From Paucibacter sediminis (GTDB lineage: Bacteria > Pseudomonadota > Gammaproteobacteria > Burkholderiales > Burkholderiaceae_C): a stretch of 64,000 nt of DNA. The translations under genes and the position numbers were made by a program. Position 1 is the first letter of the stretch; each line of letters opens with the position of its first letter. The DNA lies in the NCBI RefSeq assembly GCF_030254645.1, contig NZ_CP116346.1, positions 372,001-436,000 on the forward strand. The letters are read 5' to 3'. This document shows positions 16,829 to 27,911 of the stretch, piece after piece. A model generated the notes under the pieces. It saw nothing but the letters and a program-made list of their open reading frames with translations, was not told the origin of the DNA and made no database searches.

Positions 16829-17680
16829 ATGAATACCATCAAGACCATGGACGAAGCCACCCTGCACGCCTATGTGGACGGGCAGCTGACGCCTTACGAG
16901 GCCGCCGAGGTGGCGCAATGGCTGCAGAGCCACCCGGATGACGCCCAGCGCGTGCTGTCCTGGCGCAGCCAGCGTGCCGCGCTGCAGGGCCTGCACGCCG
17001 AGATGCTGGACGAGCCCCTGCCGCCGGCGCTGCTGCGCCGCCTACACAAGCCGGCCGCGCCCGCCGCTGCCAATGCCGCGCAGTTCTGGCGCCAGGGTCT
17101 GGCGGCGGCCTGCCTGCTGGCCGTGGGTTTGGCCGGCGGCTGGTACGGCCACGCCAGCTGGCCGGGCGATGCCAGCCCGCCGCAGGCGAGCGGCGCCAGC
17201 ACGCCCGCCTTCGTGCGCGACGCCGCCATCGCCCATGTGCTCTACCAGCCCGAGCGCCGCCATCCGGTCGAGGTGGGCGCCGACCAGCAGGAGCATCTGG
17301 TGCAGTGGCTCAGCAAACGCCTGGGCCAGCCGCTGCGCGTGCCGGACCTGCGCGCCGACGGCTTTGCGCTGATGGGCGGCCGGCTGCTGCCCGCCGGCGA
17401 GGCGCAGGCTGGCGGCGGCGATCACAACGCGGCGCGCGCCCAGTTCATGTACGAATCGGCCCAGGGGCAACGCCTGACCCTCTATGTCTCGGTCGCTCCG
17501 GCCGGCCAGGCCGCCGCGCCCACCGCCTTCCGCTTTGCCGAGCAGGGCCAGGGCGCCGGCCTGACGCGCAGCTTCTACTGGATCGACGGGGCGCTGGGCT
17601 ATGCGCTGAGCGGGCCCTTCGGGCAGGAACAGCTGGCGCGCCTGGGCAGCCAGGTCTACGCCCAGCTGGGCGCGAGCTGA
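16829..17680 (+). CDS. Transmembrane anti-sigma factor
   Basis: A 283-residue protein. The N-terminal cytoplasmic part (DEATLHAYVDGQLTPYEAAEV) matches anti-sigma domains of this class but has no HxxxCxxC zinc motif. One membrane helix lies at about 90-112 (GLAAACLLAVGLAGGWYG). The rest is periplasmic, with no recognised domain. It probably holds the upstream ECF sigma factor at the membrane until a periplasmic signal releases it. Confidence 0.85.
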   Translation: MNTIKTMDEATLHAYVDGQLTPYEAAEVAQWLQSHPDDAQRVLSWRSQRAALQGLHAEMLDEPLPPALLRRLHKPAAPAAANAAQFWRQGLAAACLLAVGLAGGWYGHASWPGDASPPQASGASTPAFVRDAAIAHVLYQPERRHPVEVGADQQEHLVQWLSKRLGQPLRVPDLRADGFALMGGRLLPAGEAQAGGGDHNAARAQFMYESAQGQRLTLYVSVAPAGQAAAPTAFRFAEQGQGAGLTRSFYWIDGALGYALSGPFGQEQLARLGSQVYAQLGAS

Positions 17681-17698
17681 GCGCCTGGCCAAGCGGCC

Positions 17699-17721
17699 CT
17701 GCTGCCATGCCCTGGCAGCAG
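17699..17721 (+). terminator. Hairpin between anti-sigma gene and mdlA-like gene (possible terminator)
   Basis: CTGCTGCCA and TGGCAGCAG pair over 9 bp around a TGCCC loop, starting 19 bases after the anti-sigma stop. No T-run follows, so it is only a weak candidate for termination or mRNA 3'-end protection. Confidence 0.35.
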
Positions 17722-17766
17722 CAGCGGGCACAATCCGGCTCCTGACTCGCTCAAGCGCCCTCCCGC

Positions 17767-19516
<1,750 letters not shown>

Positions 19517-19527
<11 letters not shown>

Positions 19528-21283
19528 AGATCCCTCCCGACAGCCCTCACCCTGGTCCGCCGTGGGCCTGCTGATGCAGGCCGCGCGCCCGGAACGCCGC
19601 TCGCTCGCCTGGGGCCTGCTGTGGCTGCTGAGCGCCGCCGGCCTCGAGGCGCTGGGCCCGATGCTCGGCAAGCGCTATATCGACCAGTACCTGCTGCCGC
19701 GCCAGTTCGACGTGAGCGCCATGGCCGGCCTGCTGCTGACCCTGATGTTGTGCGGCTGGGCCTCCAGCTGGATCCGCTATGCCCAGCTGGCGCGCATGGC
19801 CGGGGTGGCGCGGCGCTCGGTGCTGCGCCTGCGCGAGCAGGTGTTTGCCCATGTGCTGGCGCTGCCGATGGCCTTCTTCGACCGCGCCATCACCGGCCAG
19901 CTGGTGAGCCGCGTCACCAACGACACCGAGGCCGTCAACACGCTCTACCGCCAGGTGCTCTATGTGATGCTCGATTCGAGCATCGTGGTGCTGGGCTCGA
20001 TGGCGGCGATGGCCTGGCTGGACCTGCGCCTGATGCTGATCGTGGCGGCCCTGGTGCCGGCCAGCGTGGCCATTATCTGGCTCTACCAACGCTGGAGCGC
20101 GCCGGCGGTGCAGCGCACGCGCCAGCTGCGCAGCGACATCAATGCCCAGATGGCCGAGAGCATTGCCGGCATGGCGGTGCTGCAGGCGGCCGGCGCGGGC
20201 ACGCGCTTCGCGCAACGCTTCGGCCGCATCAACGCGCAGCACCTGGGCTCGCGCGTGGCCGAGCTGCGCGCCAATGCCTGGCTGCTGCGCCCGGCGCTCG
20301 ACCTGCTCAACGTGATGCTGCTGGTGACGGTGATCTACGGCTTCGGCCTGCGCGAGATGTCGGGCGTCGAGGTGGGCCTGCTGTACGCCTTCCTCAGCTA
20401 TATCTCGCGCGTGGTGGAGCCGCTGATCCAGATCACCATGCAGTTCGGCCAGCTGCAGCAGTCCATGGTGGCGGCCTCGCGGGTGCGCAGCCTGCTGCAG
20501 GAGGGCGTGGCCGACGACGCCAGCCAGGCCGGCCTGCGCGTCACGCGCGGCGCCATCAGCGTGCAGGCCTTGAGCTTCGCCTATGCGCCCGGCCGCCCGG
20601 TGCTGCAGGACATCAGCCTGGAGATCCGGGCCGGCGAATTCATCGGCATCGTGGGCCACACCGGTTCGGGCAAGTCGACCCTGCTGTCGCTGCTGCTGCG
20701 CTTCTACGCCAGCGCGCCGGGCTGCATACGCATCGACGGCCTGGCGCTGCAGAGCCTGCCCGATGCGGCCTTCCGTGCCGCCGTGGGCCTGGTGCCGCAG
20801 GAGCCCTATCTGATGGCGGCCAGCGCGCGCGAGAACATCGCCATGGGGCGCGACATCAGCGAGGCCGCCATCGTCGAGGCCGCCAAGGCCGCACGCATCC
20901 ACGACTTTCTGTGCACGCTGCCGCAGGGCTATGACACCCTGCTGGGCGAGGGTGGCGCACGCGTCTCCACCGGCCAGAAGCAGCTGATCGCGATGGCGCG
21001 CGCGCTGGCGGCGGCGCCGCGCATCCTGTTCCTGGACGAGGCCACCTCCAACATCGACAGCGCCACCGAGGCGCTCATCAGCGAGGCGCTGCTGGCGCTG
21101 CGCGGCCGCGTCACCATCGTGGCGATCGCGCACCGCCTTTCCACCATCCGCGAGGCCGACCAGATCGTGGTGCTGAACCATGGCCGCTTGCAGGAACGCG
21201 GCCGGCACGAGGACTTGATGGCGATCGAGGGCGGGCTCTACCAGCGCCTGGTGCAGCTGCAATCGCTGGAAGAGCTGGGCTAG
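19517..21283 (+). CDS. mdlB: ABC exporter half-transporter, MdlB-like (catalytic-Glu partner)
   Basis: A 588-residue exporter half with six membrane helices and an ATPase domain. Walker A is GHTGSGKST near 381, Walker B with catalytic Glu is LFLDEATS near 506, and the signature motif is changed to STGQK (usual LSGGQ). Motifs such as GQLVSRVTNDTEAVN and EVGLLYAFLSYISRVVEPL match E. coli MdlB. It overlaps the mdlA-like gene by 11 bases. The non-canonical signature here and the Asp in MdlA fall in the same ATP site, so the pair should have one active and one degenerate site. Confidence 0.88.
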
Positions 21284-21462
21284 AGGAGCAGAGCCAGACG
21301 CTCCAGCACCAGCACGGCGAAGAAGCCGAGGCCGGCGATCACCGTCCATTTGATGATGAGCACGCCGCGGCGGCGCCAGATGTCCTGGCGCGTGCCGATG
21401 TACATCGCGAAGCAGAGAATGCTGGCGGCCATCAGCAGGCCGATGAGGAGGCGGAAGATCAT
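21280..21462 (-). CDS. Small membrane protein downstream of lpxC
   Basis: A 60-residue protein with two hydrophobic segments (about 2-22 and 36-58) separated by a basic loop (TRQDIWRRRG). I do not recognise a characterised family. It starts 3 bases after the lpxC stop, so it is probably co-translated with the lipid A enzyme. It converges on mdlB with a shared CTAG: the last four bases of both genes overlap at 21280-21283. Length, hydropathy and position support a real gene. Confidence 0.65.
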   Translation of the reverse strand: MIFRLLIGLLMAASILCFAMYIGTRQDIWRRRGVLIIKWTVIAGLGFFAVLVLERLALLL

Positions 21463-21465
21463 TGT

Positions 21466-22401
21466 TTACCAGGCCGGCGCCAGCTCGGCGAAGCCGCGCG
21501 GGGCCGCGGCCTCGTCCTCGAAGGTGACGATGTCGTAGGCGCTCTCGTCCGCCAGCAGGGCGCGCAGCAGCTTGTTGTTGAGCGCATGCCCGCCCTTGAA
21601 GGAGGTGTAGGCCGCCAGCAGCGGATAACCGGCCACCTGCATGTCGCCGATGGCGTCGAGGATCTTGTGCTTGACGAACTCGTCGTCGTAGCGCAGGCCG
21701 TCGGCATTCAGCACGCGGTAGTCGTCCACCACGATGGCGTTGTCCATCGCACCGCCCAGGGTGAGGCCGCGCGAGCGCATCAGCTCGATGTCCTTGGTCA
21801 TGCCGAAGGTGCGGGCGCGCGCGATCTCCTTCTTGTACTGGCCGCTGCCCATGTCGAACACATAGTGCTGGCCGGTGGCGGAGACCGCCGGGTTGTCGAA
21901 CTCGATCTGGAAGGAGAGCGTGTAGCCATGGTGTGGCTCCAGCCTGGCCCACATCAGGCGCTTGCCCTCGCCCTGGCGCACTTCCACGGCCTTCTTCACA
22001 CGCAGAAAGCGCTTGGGCACGTTCTGCAGCTCGATGCCCGCGCTCTGCAGCAGGAACACGAAGCTGGCAGCCGAGCCGTCCAGCACCGGCACCTCGTCGG
22101 CATTGATGTCGACGTAGAGATTGTCCAGACCCAGGCCGGCGCAGGCCGACAGCAGGTGCTCGATGGTCTGCACCTTGGGCGCGCCGGGGTCGCCGCCGGG
22201 GCTGATGGTGGTGGCCATGCGGGTGTCGCAGACGGTGTCGGCGCGCACCGGGATGTCCACCGGCGTGGCCAGATCGACGCGGCGGAACACGATGCCGGTA
22301 TTGGGCGCGGCGGGCCGCAGCGTGATCTCGACCTTCTGGCCGCTGTGGATGCCCACGCCGACGGCACGGGTCAGCGACTTGAGGGTTCTTTGCTTCAGCA
22401 T
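21466..22401 (-). CDS. lpxC: UDP-3-O-acyl-N-acetylglucosamine deacetylase
   Basis: A 311-residue zinc deacetylase catalysing the committed step of lipid A synthesis. It begins [21 protein letters not shown]. The first zinc His is in [11 protein letters not shown], the others in [10 protein letters not shown], and the catalytic [14 protein letters not shown] follows. Length is standard. The start at 22401 is chosen for the conserved N-terminus; an upstream in-frame start would overlap the kinase gene. It closes the dcw cluster, 31 bases after the sensor kinase. Confidence 0.97.
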   Translation of the reverse strand: MLKQRTLKSLTRAVGVGIHSGQKVEITLRPAAPNTGIVFRRVDLATPVDIPVRADTVCDTRMATTISPGGDPGAPKVQTIEHLLSACAGLGLDNLYVDINADEVPVLDGSAASFVFLLQSAGIELQNVPKRFLRVKKAVEVRQGEGKRLMWARLEPHHGYTLSFQIEFDNPAVSATGQHYVFDMGSGQYKKEIARARTFGMTKDIELMRSRGLTLGGAMDNAIVVDDYRVLNADGLRYDDEFVKHKILDAIGDMQVAGYPLLAAYTSFKGGHALNNKLLRALLADESAYDIVTFEDEAAAPRGFAELAPAW

Positions 22402-22432
22402 GATGGCCGGGATTCTCCCCGATTCGGGTTTT

Positions 22433-24403
22433 TCATGCGGATGGCGGGTCATCGAGCGGCTCGCGGGAATCGCGGTTCACCGGCAGGCGCAGCGTCATCA
22501 CCGTGCCATGGCCGGGGCTGCTTTCCACCCGCAGGCTGCCGCCCAGATGCTTGGCGCGCTTCTGCAGGCCGCGCAGGCCGCGGCCGCGCTGCACCGTCTC
22601 GATGTCGAAGCCCTCGCCATCGTCCTCCACGCGGATCTCGATCTTGCTGCCCAGATCGCGCGTGACGATGCGCACGCGCGTGGCGCGCGCATGCTTGAGC
22701 GCATTGTTGAGCGCCTCCTGCATCAGGCGCAGCACATGCAGGGCGTCGGGCGGCTCCAGCCAGTCGAGCTGGGGCAGGTCGTGCACATCCCATTCGAGCT
22801 TGAGGCCGCCGGCCTGCAGGCGCTTGCCGAGGCGGTAGCGCATGGTGGCCAGCAGCGATACCAGGTCGTGGCCCACCGGCTCCAGCGAATCGATCACCAG
22901 GCGCAGATCGTCCACGCATTCGCGCAGCACCTCCACCACCTGGTCCTGCTCCATCGTGCCCTGCCCCACCGCCACCATGGCCGAGAGCAGGGACGAGCCC
23001 AGGCCGTCGTGCATATCCTGCATGAGGCGCTGGCGCTCCACCAGCAGGGCCTGCTGGCGCTCGGATTCGCGCAGCCGGTCGTGCTGGCTCTGCAGCGCCG
23101 TGCCCTGCGCCACCAGGCGCTGCGCGAGCTGCTCGTTGGCAAACTCGTTCTGGCGCAACGCGCCGACGTAGCGGCACTGCACCGCATAGAGAAAGCTGGC
23201 CAGCACGATCAGCGTGGAGAAGGGCATCAGATAGATATGCTCTGCGCCCCACCAACCCGCCAGCATGCCCAGGTCGTGCAGGCCCAGCACCAGGCCGGCC
23301 ATCAGGCTCAACGAGATCCAGCGCAGCTCCGCGCTGCCCTCGCGCCAGGCCACCCGCACCACGAAGGCCGTGCCCAGCACGCCCACCACCGCGTTCGCCA
23401 GGTGCAGCACCACCACGCTGTCATAGAGCCGCCCCATCACCGGCACCGAGAGCAGGCTGCTGGCCAGCACAAAAGCACCCAGGCCCAGCTCGAAGCGCGC
23501 AAAGCGTCGATGCGCAAAACGCAGCGCGAACATGAAGATCAGCAGCATCACCCAGGCCATCGAGGCATGGGTGGCCCACCAGAACCAGTCCAGCGCCAGC
23601 TTGGTGCTGGGCATGTCCAGCGAGTAGTGCAGATTGCGGAACAGCCAGGCCAGGCAGGCCAGCGCGAACAGCAGGTAGGCGGGCTCGTCGCGGCGCTTGA
23701 GCCAGAGGCTGAGGGCAAAAGCGCCCAGCACGACCAGCGTCATGCCGGTGGCCAGCGGCACGCCGATCTGCAGGCCCCAGCGCCAGTTGTAGGCGGGCTC
23801 GAGCTCGTCGCGCGGGCCCAGCCTGACGCTGGAGACGGCGAACAGGCTGCCGGTATAGACCGGCGCCGCCACCACCAGCTCAATCGCCTTGCCCTTGTGC
23901 AGATCGCTCAGCGCCGCGGGCAGCACCACCCACAGCGGCCGCACCCATTGCTCGCGCGCGCCGTTCTGGTTGTCGAACACCGGGCGCCAGCCCTGGTCGG
24001 TGCGCACCAGCACCGCCGCCGCCAGCGTGACCAGGCGCGGCATATAGAGCGCCAGGCTGGTGGGCCAGCGCTCGTGCTCGGGTTCGTAACGCAGCCGGTA
24101 CCAGCGCATCTGGTAGGCGGGCTGCTCCTCGGTGCCGGCGCGCGGCGTCTCCTGCACATCGGGCAGGCGCACCGGCTTCCAGGCCTTGGGATCGCTGGGC
24201 GGTTGCAGATGGGCGGGCAGATCGCCCTGCGCGCCGTCGATGGCGCGCAGGCCGGCCCACCAGGCCTTGAGGTCCTGGCGGGACCAGTCGGAGACGGCCA
24301 GTTCGGCTTGACCGGCCTGAGCGGCCTGCTGCGCCTGCGCGGGTGCGGCCAAGCCCAGCAGGCAGAAAGCCAGCAGGCCAATGCAGGCGAGAAAGGACCT
24401 CAC
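22433..24403 (-). CDS. Sensor histidine kinase with 7TMR-DISM-like input (orphan, inside the dcw cluster)
   Basis: A 656-residue protein. It has a signal peptide (about 1-24), a periplasmic DISM-type beta-rich domain (about 25-205) and seven hydrophobic helices (about 210-410). A coiled coil follows, then a HisKA_3 dimerisation domain with the phosphorylatable His465 in [13 protein letters not shown]. The ATPase domain carries [21 protein letters not shown] and [11 protein letters not shown]. This is the NarL/DesK-type kinase architecture, but no response regulator gene is nearby. It lies between ftsZ (22 bases upstream) and lpxC (31 bases downstream), an unusual site. The ligand and partner are unknown. 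Confidence 0.9.
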   Translation of the reverse strand: MRSFLACIGLLAFCLLGLAAPAQAQQAAQAGQAELAVSDWSRQDLKAWWAGLRAIDGAQGDLPAHLQPPSDPKAWKPVRLPDVQETPRAGTEEQPAYQMRWYRLRYEPEHERWPTSLALYMPRLVTLAAAVLVRTDQGWRPVFDNQNGAREQWVRPLWVVLPAALSDLHKGKAIELVVAAPVYTGSLFAVSSVRLGPRDELEPAYNWRWGLQIGVPLATGMTLVVLGAFALSLWLKRRDEPAYLLFALACLAWLFRNLHYSLDMPSTKLALDWFWWATHASMAWVMLLIFMFALRFAHRRFARFELGLGAFVLASSLLSVPVMGRLYDSVVVLHLANAVVGVLGTAFVVRVAWREGSAELRWISLSLMAGLVLGLHDLGMLAGWWGAEHIYLMPFSTLIVLASFLYAVQCRYVGALRQNEFANEQLAQRLVAQGTALQSQHDRLRESERQQALLVERQRLMQDMHDGLGSSLLSAMVAVGQGTMEQDQVVEVLRECVDDLRLVIDSLEPVGHDLVSLLATMRYRLGKRLQAGGLKLEWDVHDLPQLDWLEPPDALHVLRLMQEALNNALKHARATRVRIVTRDLGSKIEIRVEDDGEGFDIETVQRGRGLRGLQKRAKHLGGSLRVESSPGHGTVMTLRLPVNRDSREPLDDPPSA

Positions 24404-24425
24404 TGGGCCCTCACCCGGTCATCCA

Positions 24426-25673
24426 TCAATCCGCTTGTTTACGCAGGAAGGCCGGGATCTCGATTTCGTCCATGCCATTGGACGACAGCGCTTCGACCTT
24501 GGCCGCGGCGGTGCGGCCATGGCGCCAGACGCTGGGCACGCTCATGCCGCCGAAGTCGTTGCCGTTGCCGCTCATGGCATTGCCCGCGGGCGTCGCCATG
24601 CCACCGGGGGCACCATGGCCCATCATCACCGGCTGGGTCAGCACCGGCATATTGTCGGTGCCGGTGCGCAGCGTGGCCTGCTGCTGCACCACTTGCAGCG
24701 GCGCCTGCTGGCGGGCGCGTTGCGAGCTCAGGCCAGTGGCGATGACGGTGACGCGCAGTGCGTCGCCCAGGCTTTCGTCGTAGGCGGTGCCGTAGATCAC
24801 ATGGGCATCATCGGCCGCATAGCGGCGGATCGTGTTCATCGCATTGCGCGACTCGCTCAGCTTGAAGTTGGCACGGCTGGCGGCGATCAGCACCAGCACG
24901 CCGCGCGCGCCGGAGAGGTCAATGCCTTCCAGCAGCGGGCAGGCCACGGCGGCGTCGGCCGCCTTGTTGGCGCGGTCCGGGCCGGTGGCTTGCGCCGTGC
25001 CCATCATGGCCTTGCCGGGCTCGCTCATCACCGTCTTGACGTCTTCGAAGTCGACGTTCACCAGGCCGGGGATGTGGATGATGTCGGAGATGCCGCCGAC
25101 GGCGTTCTTCAGCACGTCGTTGGCATGCGCGAAGGCCTGGTCCTGCGTGACGTCTTCGCCCAGCACGTCCAGCAGCTTGTCGTTCAGCACCACGATCAGC
25201 GAGTCGACATTGGCTTCCAGCTCGGCCAGGCCGTTGTCGGCCGCCTTGGTGCGGCGCGTGCCCTCGAATTCGAAGGGCTTGGTCACCACACCGACGGTGA
25301 GGATGCCCATTTCCTTGGCCACGCGGGCGATCACCGGCGCGGCACCGGTGCCGGTGCCACCGCCCATGCCGGCGGTGATGAAGAGCATGTTGGCGCCCTG
25401 GATGGCCTCGCGGATGCGGGCCTCGGCCTCCTCGGCCGCCGCCTTGCCCATCTCGGGCTTGGCACCCGCGCCCAGGCCGGTGGAGCCGAGCTGGAGGAGC
25501 TGGTCGGCCTTGGAACGATTGAGAGCCTGGGCATCGGTGTTGGCGCAGATGAATTCCACGCCCTGAACGCCTTGGCTGATCATGTGCTCGACGGCATTGC
25601 CACCGCCGCCGCCGACACCAATCACCTTGATTTGCGTGCCCTGGTCAAACTCTTCAATCATTTCGATCGCCAT
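24426..25673 (-). CDS. ftsZ: Cell division protein FtsZ
   Basis: A 415-residue tubulin-like GTPase that forms the Z ring. It has IKVIGVGGGGGNAVEHM at the N-terminus, the tubulin signature GMGGGTGTGAAP near residue 105-116, the T7 catalytic loop with NVDFEDVKTVM, and a variable linker. The conserved C-terminal peptide DEIEIPAFLRKQ binds FtsA and other partners. A strong Shine-Dalgarno (AAGGAGGT) precedes the ATG. The 139-base gap to ftsA is the largest in the cluster and may hold a separate promoter. Confidence 0.98.
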   Translation of the reverse strand: MAIEMIEEFDQGTQIKVIGVGGGGGNAVEHMISQGVQGVEFICANTDAQALNRSKADQLLQLGSTGLGAGAKPEMGKAAAEEAEARIREAIQGANMLFITAGMGGGTGTGAAPVIARVAKEMGILTVGVVTKPFEFEGTRRTKAADNGLAELEANVDSLIVVLNDKLLDVLGEDVTQDQAFAHANDVLKNAVGGISDIIHIPGLVNVDFEDVKTVMSEPGKAMMGTAQATGPDRANKAADAAVACPLLEGIDLSGARGVLVLIAASRANFKLSESRNAMNTIRRYAADDAHVIYGTAYDESLGDALRVTVIATGLSSQRARQQAPLQVVQQQATLRTGTDNMPVLTQPVMMGHGAPGGMATPAGNAMSGNGNDFGGMSVPSVWRHGRTAAAKVEALSSNGMDEIEIPAFLRKQAD

Positions 25674-25678
25674 AACAT

Positions 25679-25686
25679 ACCTCCTT
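25679..25686 (-). promoter_or_regulatory. Strong ribosome binding site of ftsZ
   Basis: AAGGAGGT, a full match to the anti-Shine-Dalgarno sequence, lies 5 bases before the ftsZ ATG on the minus strand. Other dcw genes mostly rely on overlapping stop/start codons, so this stands out and fits the high FtsZ level needed. Confidence 0.8.
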
Positions 25687-25812
25687 CAGCAATTGTGCAT
25701 TTGACAACAGTGAAAAACTACAGGGATGACCCTTTTTTTACACTCTTTGCCCCAGAAACTTGGGCATTTGAACCCTCGGCGCCACGGTCACCCGGGCCCG
25801 CCACCTGAAACT

Positions 25813-27042
25813 CTAGAAATTCCCCAGAAACCAATCCCTCGCGCGCCCGAACAGCGTCTTCACCGAGCCCGCCTGCTGCGCCGCTTTCAAACCCCGGGTG
25901 CGCGACAAACGCGCCTCTTCCAGCAGCCCCATCACGGTCGCCGAGCGTGGATTCGAAACCATGTCGAAGAGCGCGCCGTTATAGGTCGGGTTGCCGCGGC
26001 GCACGGGTTTGAGGAATATGTCCTCGGCCAGTTCCACCATACCCGGCATGACCGAGGCGCCGCCCGTCAGCACAATCCCCGAGGACAGCAGCTCCTCATA
26101 CCCGGATTCACGTATGACCTGGTGCACCAGCGAGAATATTTCCTCGACTCGGGGTTCAATAACGCCGGCAAGTGCTTGTTTTGAAAGCATGCGCGGGGCG
26201 CGGTCGCCCAAACCCGGCACTTCCACCTGATCGGCGGGGTCGGCCAGCAGCTGCTTGGCCACGCCATGCTCGACCTTGATTTCCTCGGCATCCTTGGTGG
26301 GCGTGCGCAGCGCCATCGCGATATCGCTGGTGATCAGGTCGCCGGCGATCGGGATCACCGCGGTATGGCGGATCGAGCCGCCGGTGAAGATCGCCACGTC
26401 GGTGGTGCCGGCGCCGATATCGACCAGGGCCACGCCCAGATCGCGCTCGTCCGAGGTCAGGCCGGCCAGGCTGGAGGCGCTCGGGTTGAGCACCAGCTGG
26501 TCCACTTCCAGGCCGCAGCGGCGCACGCATTTGACGATGTTTTCGGCCGCGCTCTGCGCGCCGGTGACGATATGCACCTTCACTTCCAGGCGCCCGCCCG
26601 ACATACCGATGGGCTCCTTCACCTCATGGCCGTCGATCACGAATTCCTGCGGTTCCACCAGCAGCAGGCGCTGGTCGTTGGGGATATTGATGGCCTTGGC
26701 GGTTTCCACCACGCGCGCCACGTCCACCGGCGTGACCTCCTTGTCGCGCACGATCACCATGCCGGTCGAGTTCTGGCCGCGGATATGGCTGCCGGTAATC
26801 CCCGTGAAAACCCTAGATATCTTGCAGTCGGCCATCATTTCGGCCTCTTTCAGGGCCTGCTGGATGGACTGCACGGTGGCGTCGATATTCACCACCACGC
26901 CGCGTTTCAAACCATGCGAGGGCGCCACGCCCAGGCCCGCGATGCGCAATTCGCCATTGCCCATGACCTCGGCCACCACCGCCATGATCTTGGCGGTGCC
27001 GATATCCAGTCCAACGACCAAATCCTTGTATTCCTTGGCCAT
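25813..27042 (-). CDS. ftsA: Cell division protein FtsA
   Basis: A 409-residue actin-like ATPase that ties FtsZ to the membrane. It starts with the phosphate-1 motif LVVGLDIGTAKI, has the phosphate-2 segment DIGAGTTDVAIF and the adenosine motif GIVLTGGASVMPG. It ends in an amphipathic membrane-targeting helix (VKTLFGRARDWFLGNF). Two internal stretches (about 25990-26190 and 26790-26840) use AT-richer codons than the rest. It follows ftsQ by 9 bases. Confidence 0.97.
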   Translation of the reverse strand: MAKEYKDLVVGLDIGTAKIMAVVAEVMGNGELRIAGLGVAPSHGLKRGVVVNIDATVQSIQQALKEAEMMADCKISRVFTGITGSHIRGQNSTGMVIVRDKEVTPVDVARVVETAKAINIPNDQRLLLVEPQEFVIDGHEVKEPIGMSGGRLEVKVHIVTGAQSAAENIVKCVRRCGLEVDQLVLNPSASSLAGLTSDERDLGVALVDIGAGTTDVAIFTGGSIRHTAVIPIAGDLITSDIAMALRTPTKDAEEIKVEHGVAKQLLADPADQVEVPGLGDRAPRMLSKQALAGVIEPRVEEIFSLVHQVIRESGYEELLSSGIVLTGGASVMPGMVELAEDIFLKPVRRGNPTYNGALFDMVSNPRSATVMGLLEEARLSRTRGLKAAQQAGSVKTLFGRARDWFLGNF

Positions 27043-27051
27043 GCTCGGTCC

Positions 27052-27885
27052 TTAGCTTTTCTTATTTCCGCCCTTGGGCGCGGGTGGGTTGGTTGATACT
27101 CCGCGCAGCCGCACCGCATAACCGTCGCCATGGCGCAGGTCGGCCGAGAGCAAGGGAGTTTGGTAGCGCGAGGTGATTTGGTTGATGCTGGCGACGAACT
27201 GGGCGTAGCGGGCCAGCACCTCGGCATCGCTGCCGCGGCCCAGCTCGATCACCGCACCCTTGTCCAGATGCACGCGCCAGGAGCCGCGGCCCGACAGGTC
27301 GAGGCGCTCGACGCCATCGTCCAGCCGCTTGCTGAGCTGCTGCAGCTGCCGCCACAGCGCCAGCATATGGGCCGAGCTGTTGGCCGGGCCGGACAGCACC
27401 GGCAGCTCCTCGTCCTCGACATCGCCCAGATTGGCCTGAAACAGCTCGCCGAAGCTGTTCACCAGCAGGCGCTCCACGGTCGCCTCGCTGTCGGCATCGG
27501 CACCCTCGGCCTTGGCTTCCCAGTAGGCCGCGGGCTGGTGCTCCTCCAGCTGCACGCGCAGCCGGCTGGGCCAGATGCGCTGCACGGTGGCGCTGCGCAC
27601 CCAGGGCACCGCCTCGAAGGCATGGCGGGCGGTCTGCAGACTCATGCTCAGAAAGCTGCCGCTCATGCGCGGCAGGGCGTTGGCACGCAGCGAGGCGGCG
27701 CTGTTGCGCGCCACATCGCCCTCCACGGTGATGGCACGGATCGCGAACACCGGCTGGCGCACCAGCCATTGCAGCGCCAGCGCCAGCAGGGCCGCGGCCA
27801 GGCCCAGCAGCAACAGCGCCGCCACGCCGTTCATCAGACGGACGTCTGGCGGCGTGGTGACGATGTTGGGGCTCTGGGCGCGCAT
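27052..27885 (-). CDS. ftsQ: Cell division protein FtsQ
   Basis: A 277-residue bitopic division protein. A short cytoplasmic tail is followed by one membrane helix (about 18-42, MNGVAALLLLGLAAALLALA), then the POTRA domain starting FAIRAITVEGDV and the beta domain with VRSATVQRIWPSRLRVQLEEH. It forms the FtsQLB complex in the periplasm. It lies 15 bases after ddl. Confidence 0.96.
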   Translation of the reverse strand: MRAQSPNIVTTPPDVRLMNGVAALLLLGLAAALLALALQWLVRQPVFAIRAITVEGDVARNSAASLRANALPRMSGSFLSMSLQTARHAFEAVPWVRSATVQRIWPSRLRVQLEEHQPAAYWEAKAEGADADSEATVERLLVNSFGELFQANLGDVEDEELPVLSGPANSSAHMLALWRQLQQLSKRLDDGVERLDLSGRGSWRVHLDKGAVIELGRGSDAEVLARYAQFVASINQITSRYQTPLLSADLRHGDGYAVRLRGVSTNPPAPKGGNKKS

Positions 27886-27896
27886 GGTGAGCGATG

Positions 27897-27911
27897 AGGG
27901 TCAGGTCTTGC
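27897..27911 (+). repeat. Copy of dispersed motif (AGGGTCAGGTCTTGC) at the 3' end of ddl
   Basis: A 14 of 15 match to GGGGTCAGGTCTTGC on the plus strand. It spans the last codons and the stop of ddl, so the TGA stop is part of the motif. Confidence 0.55.
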
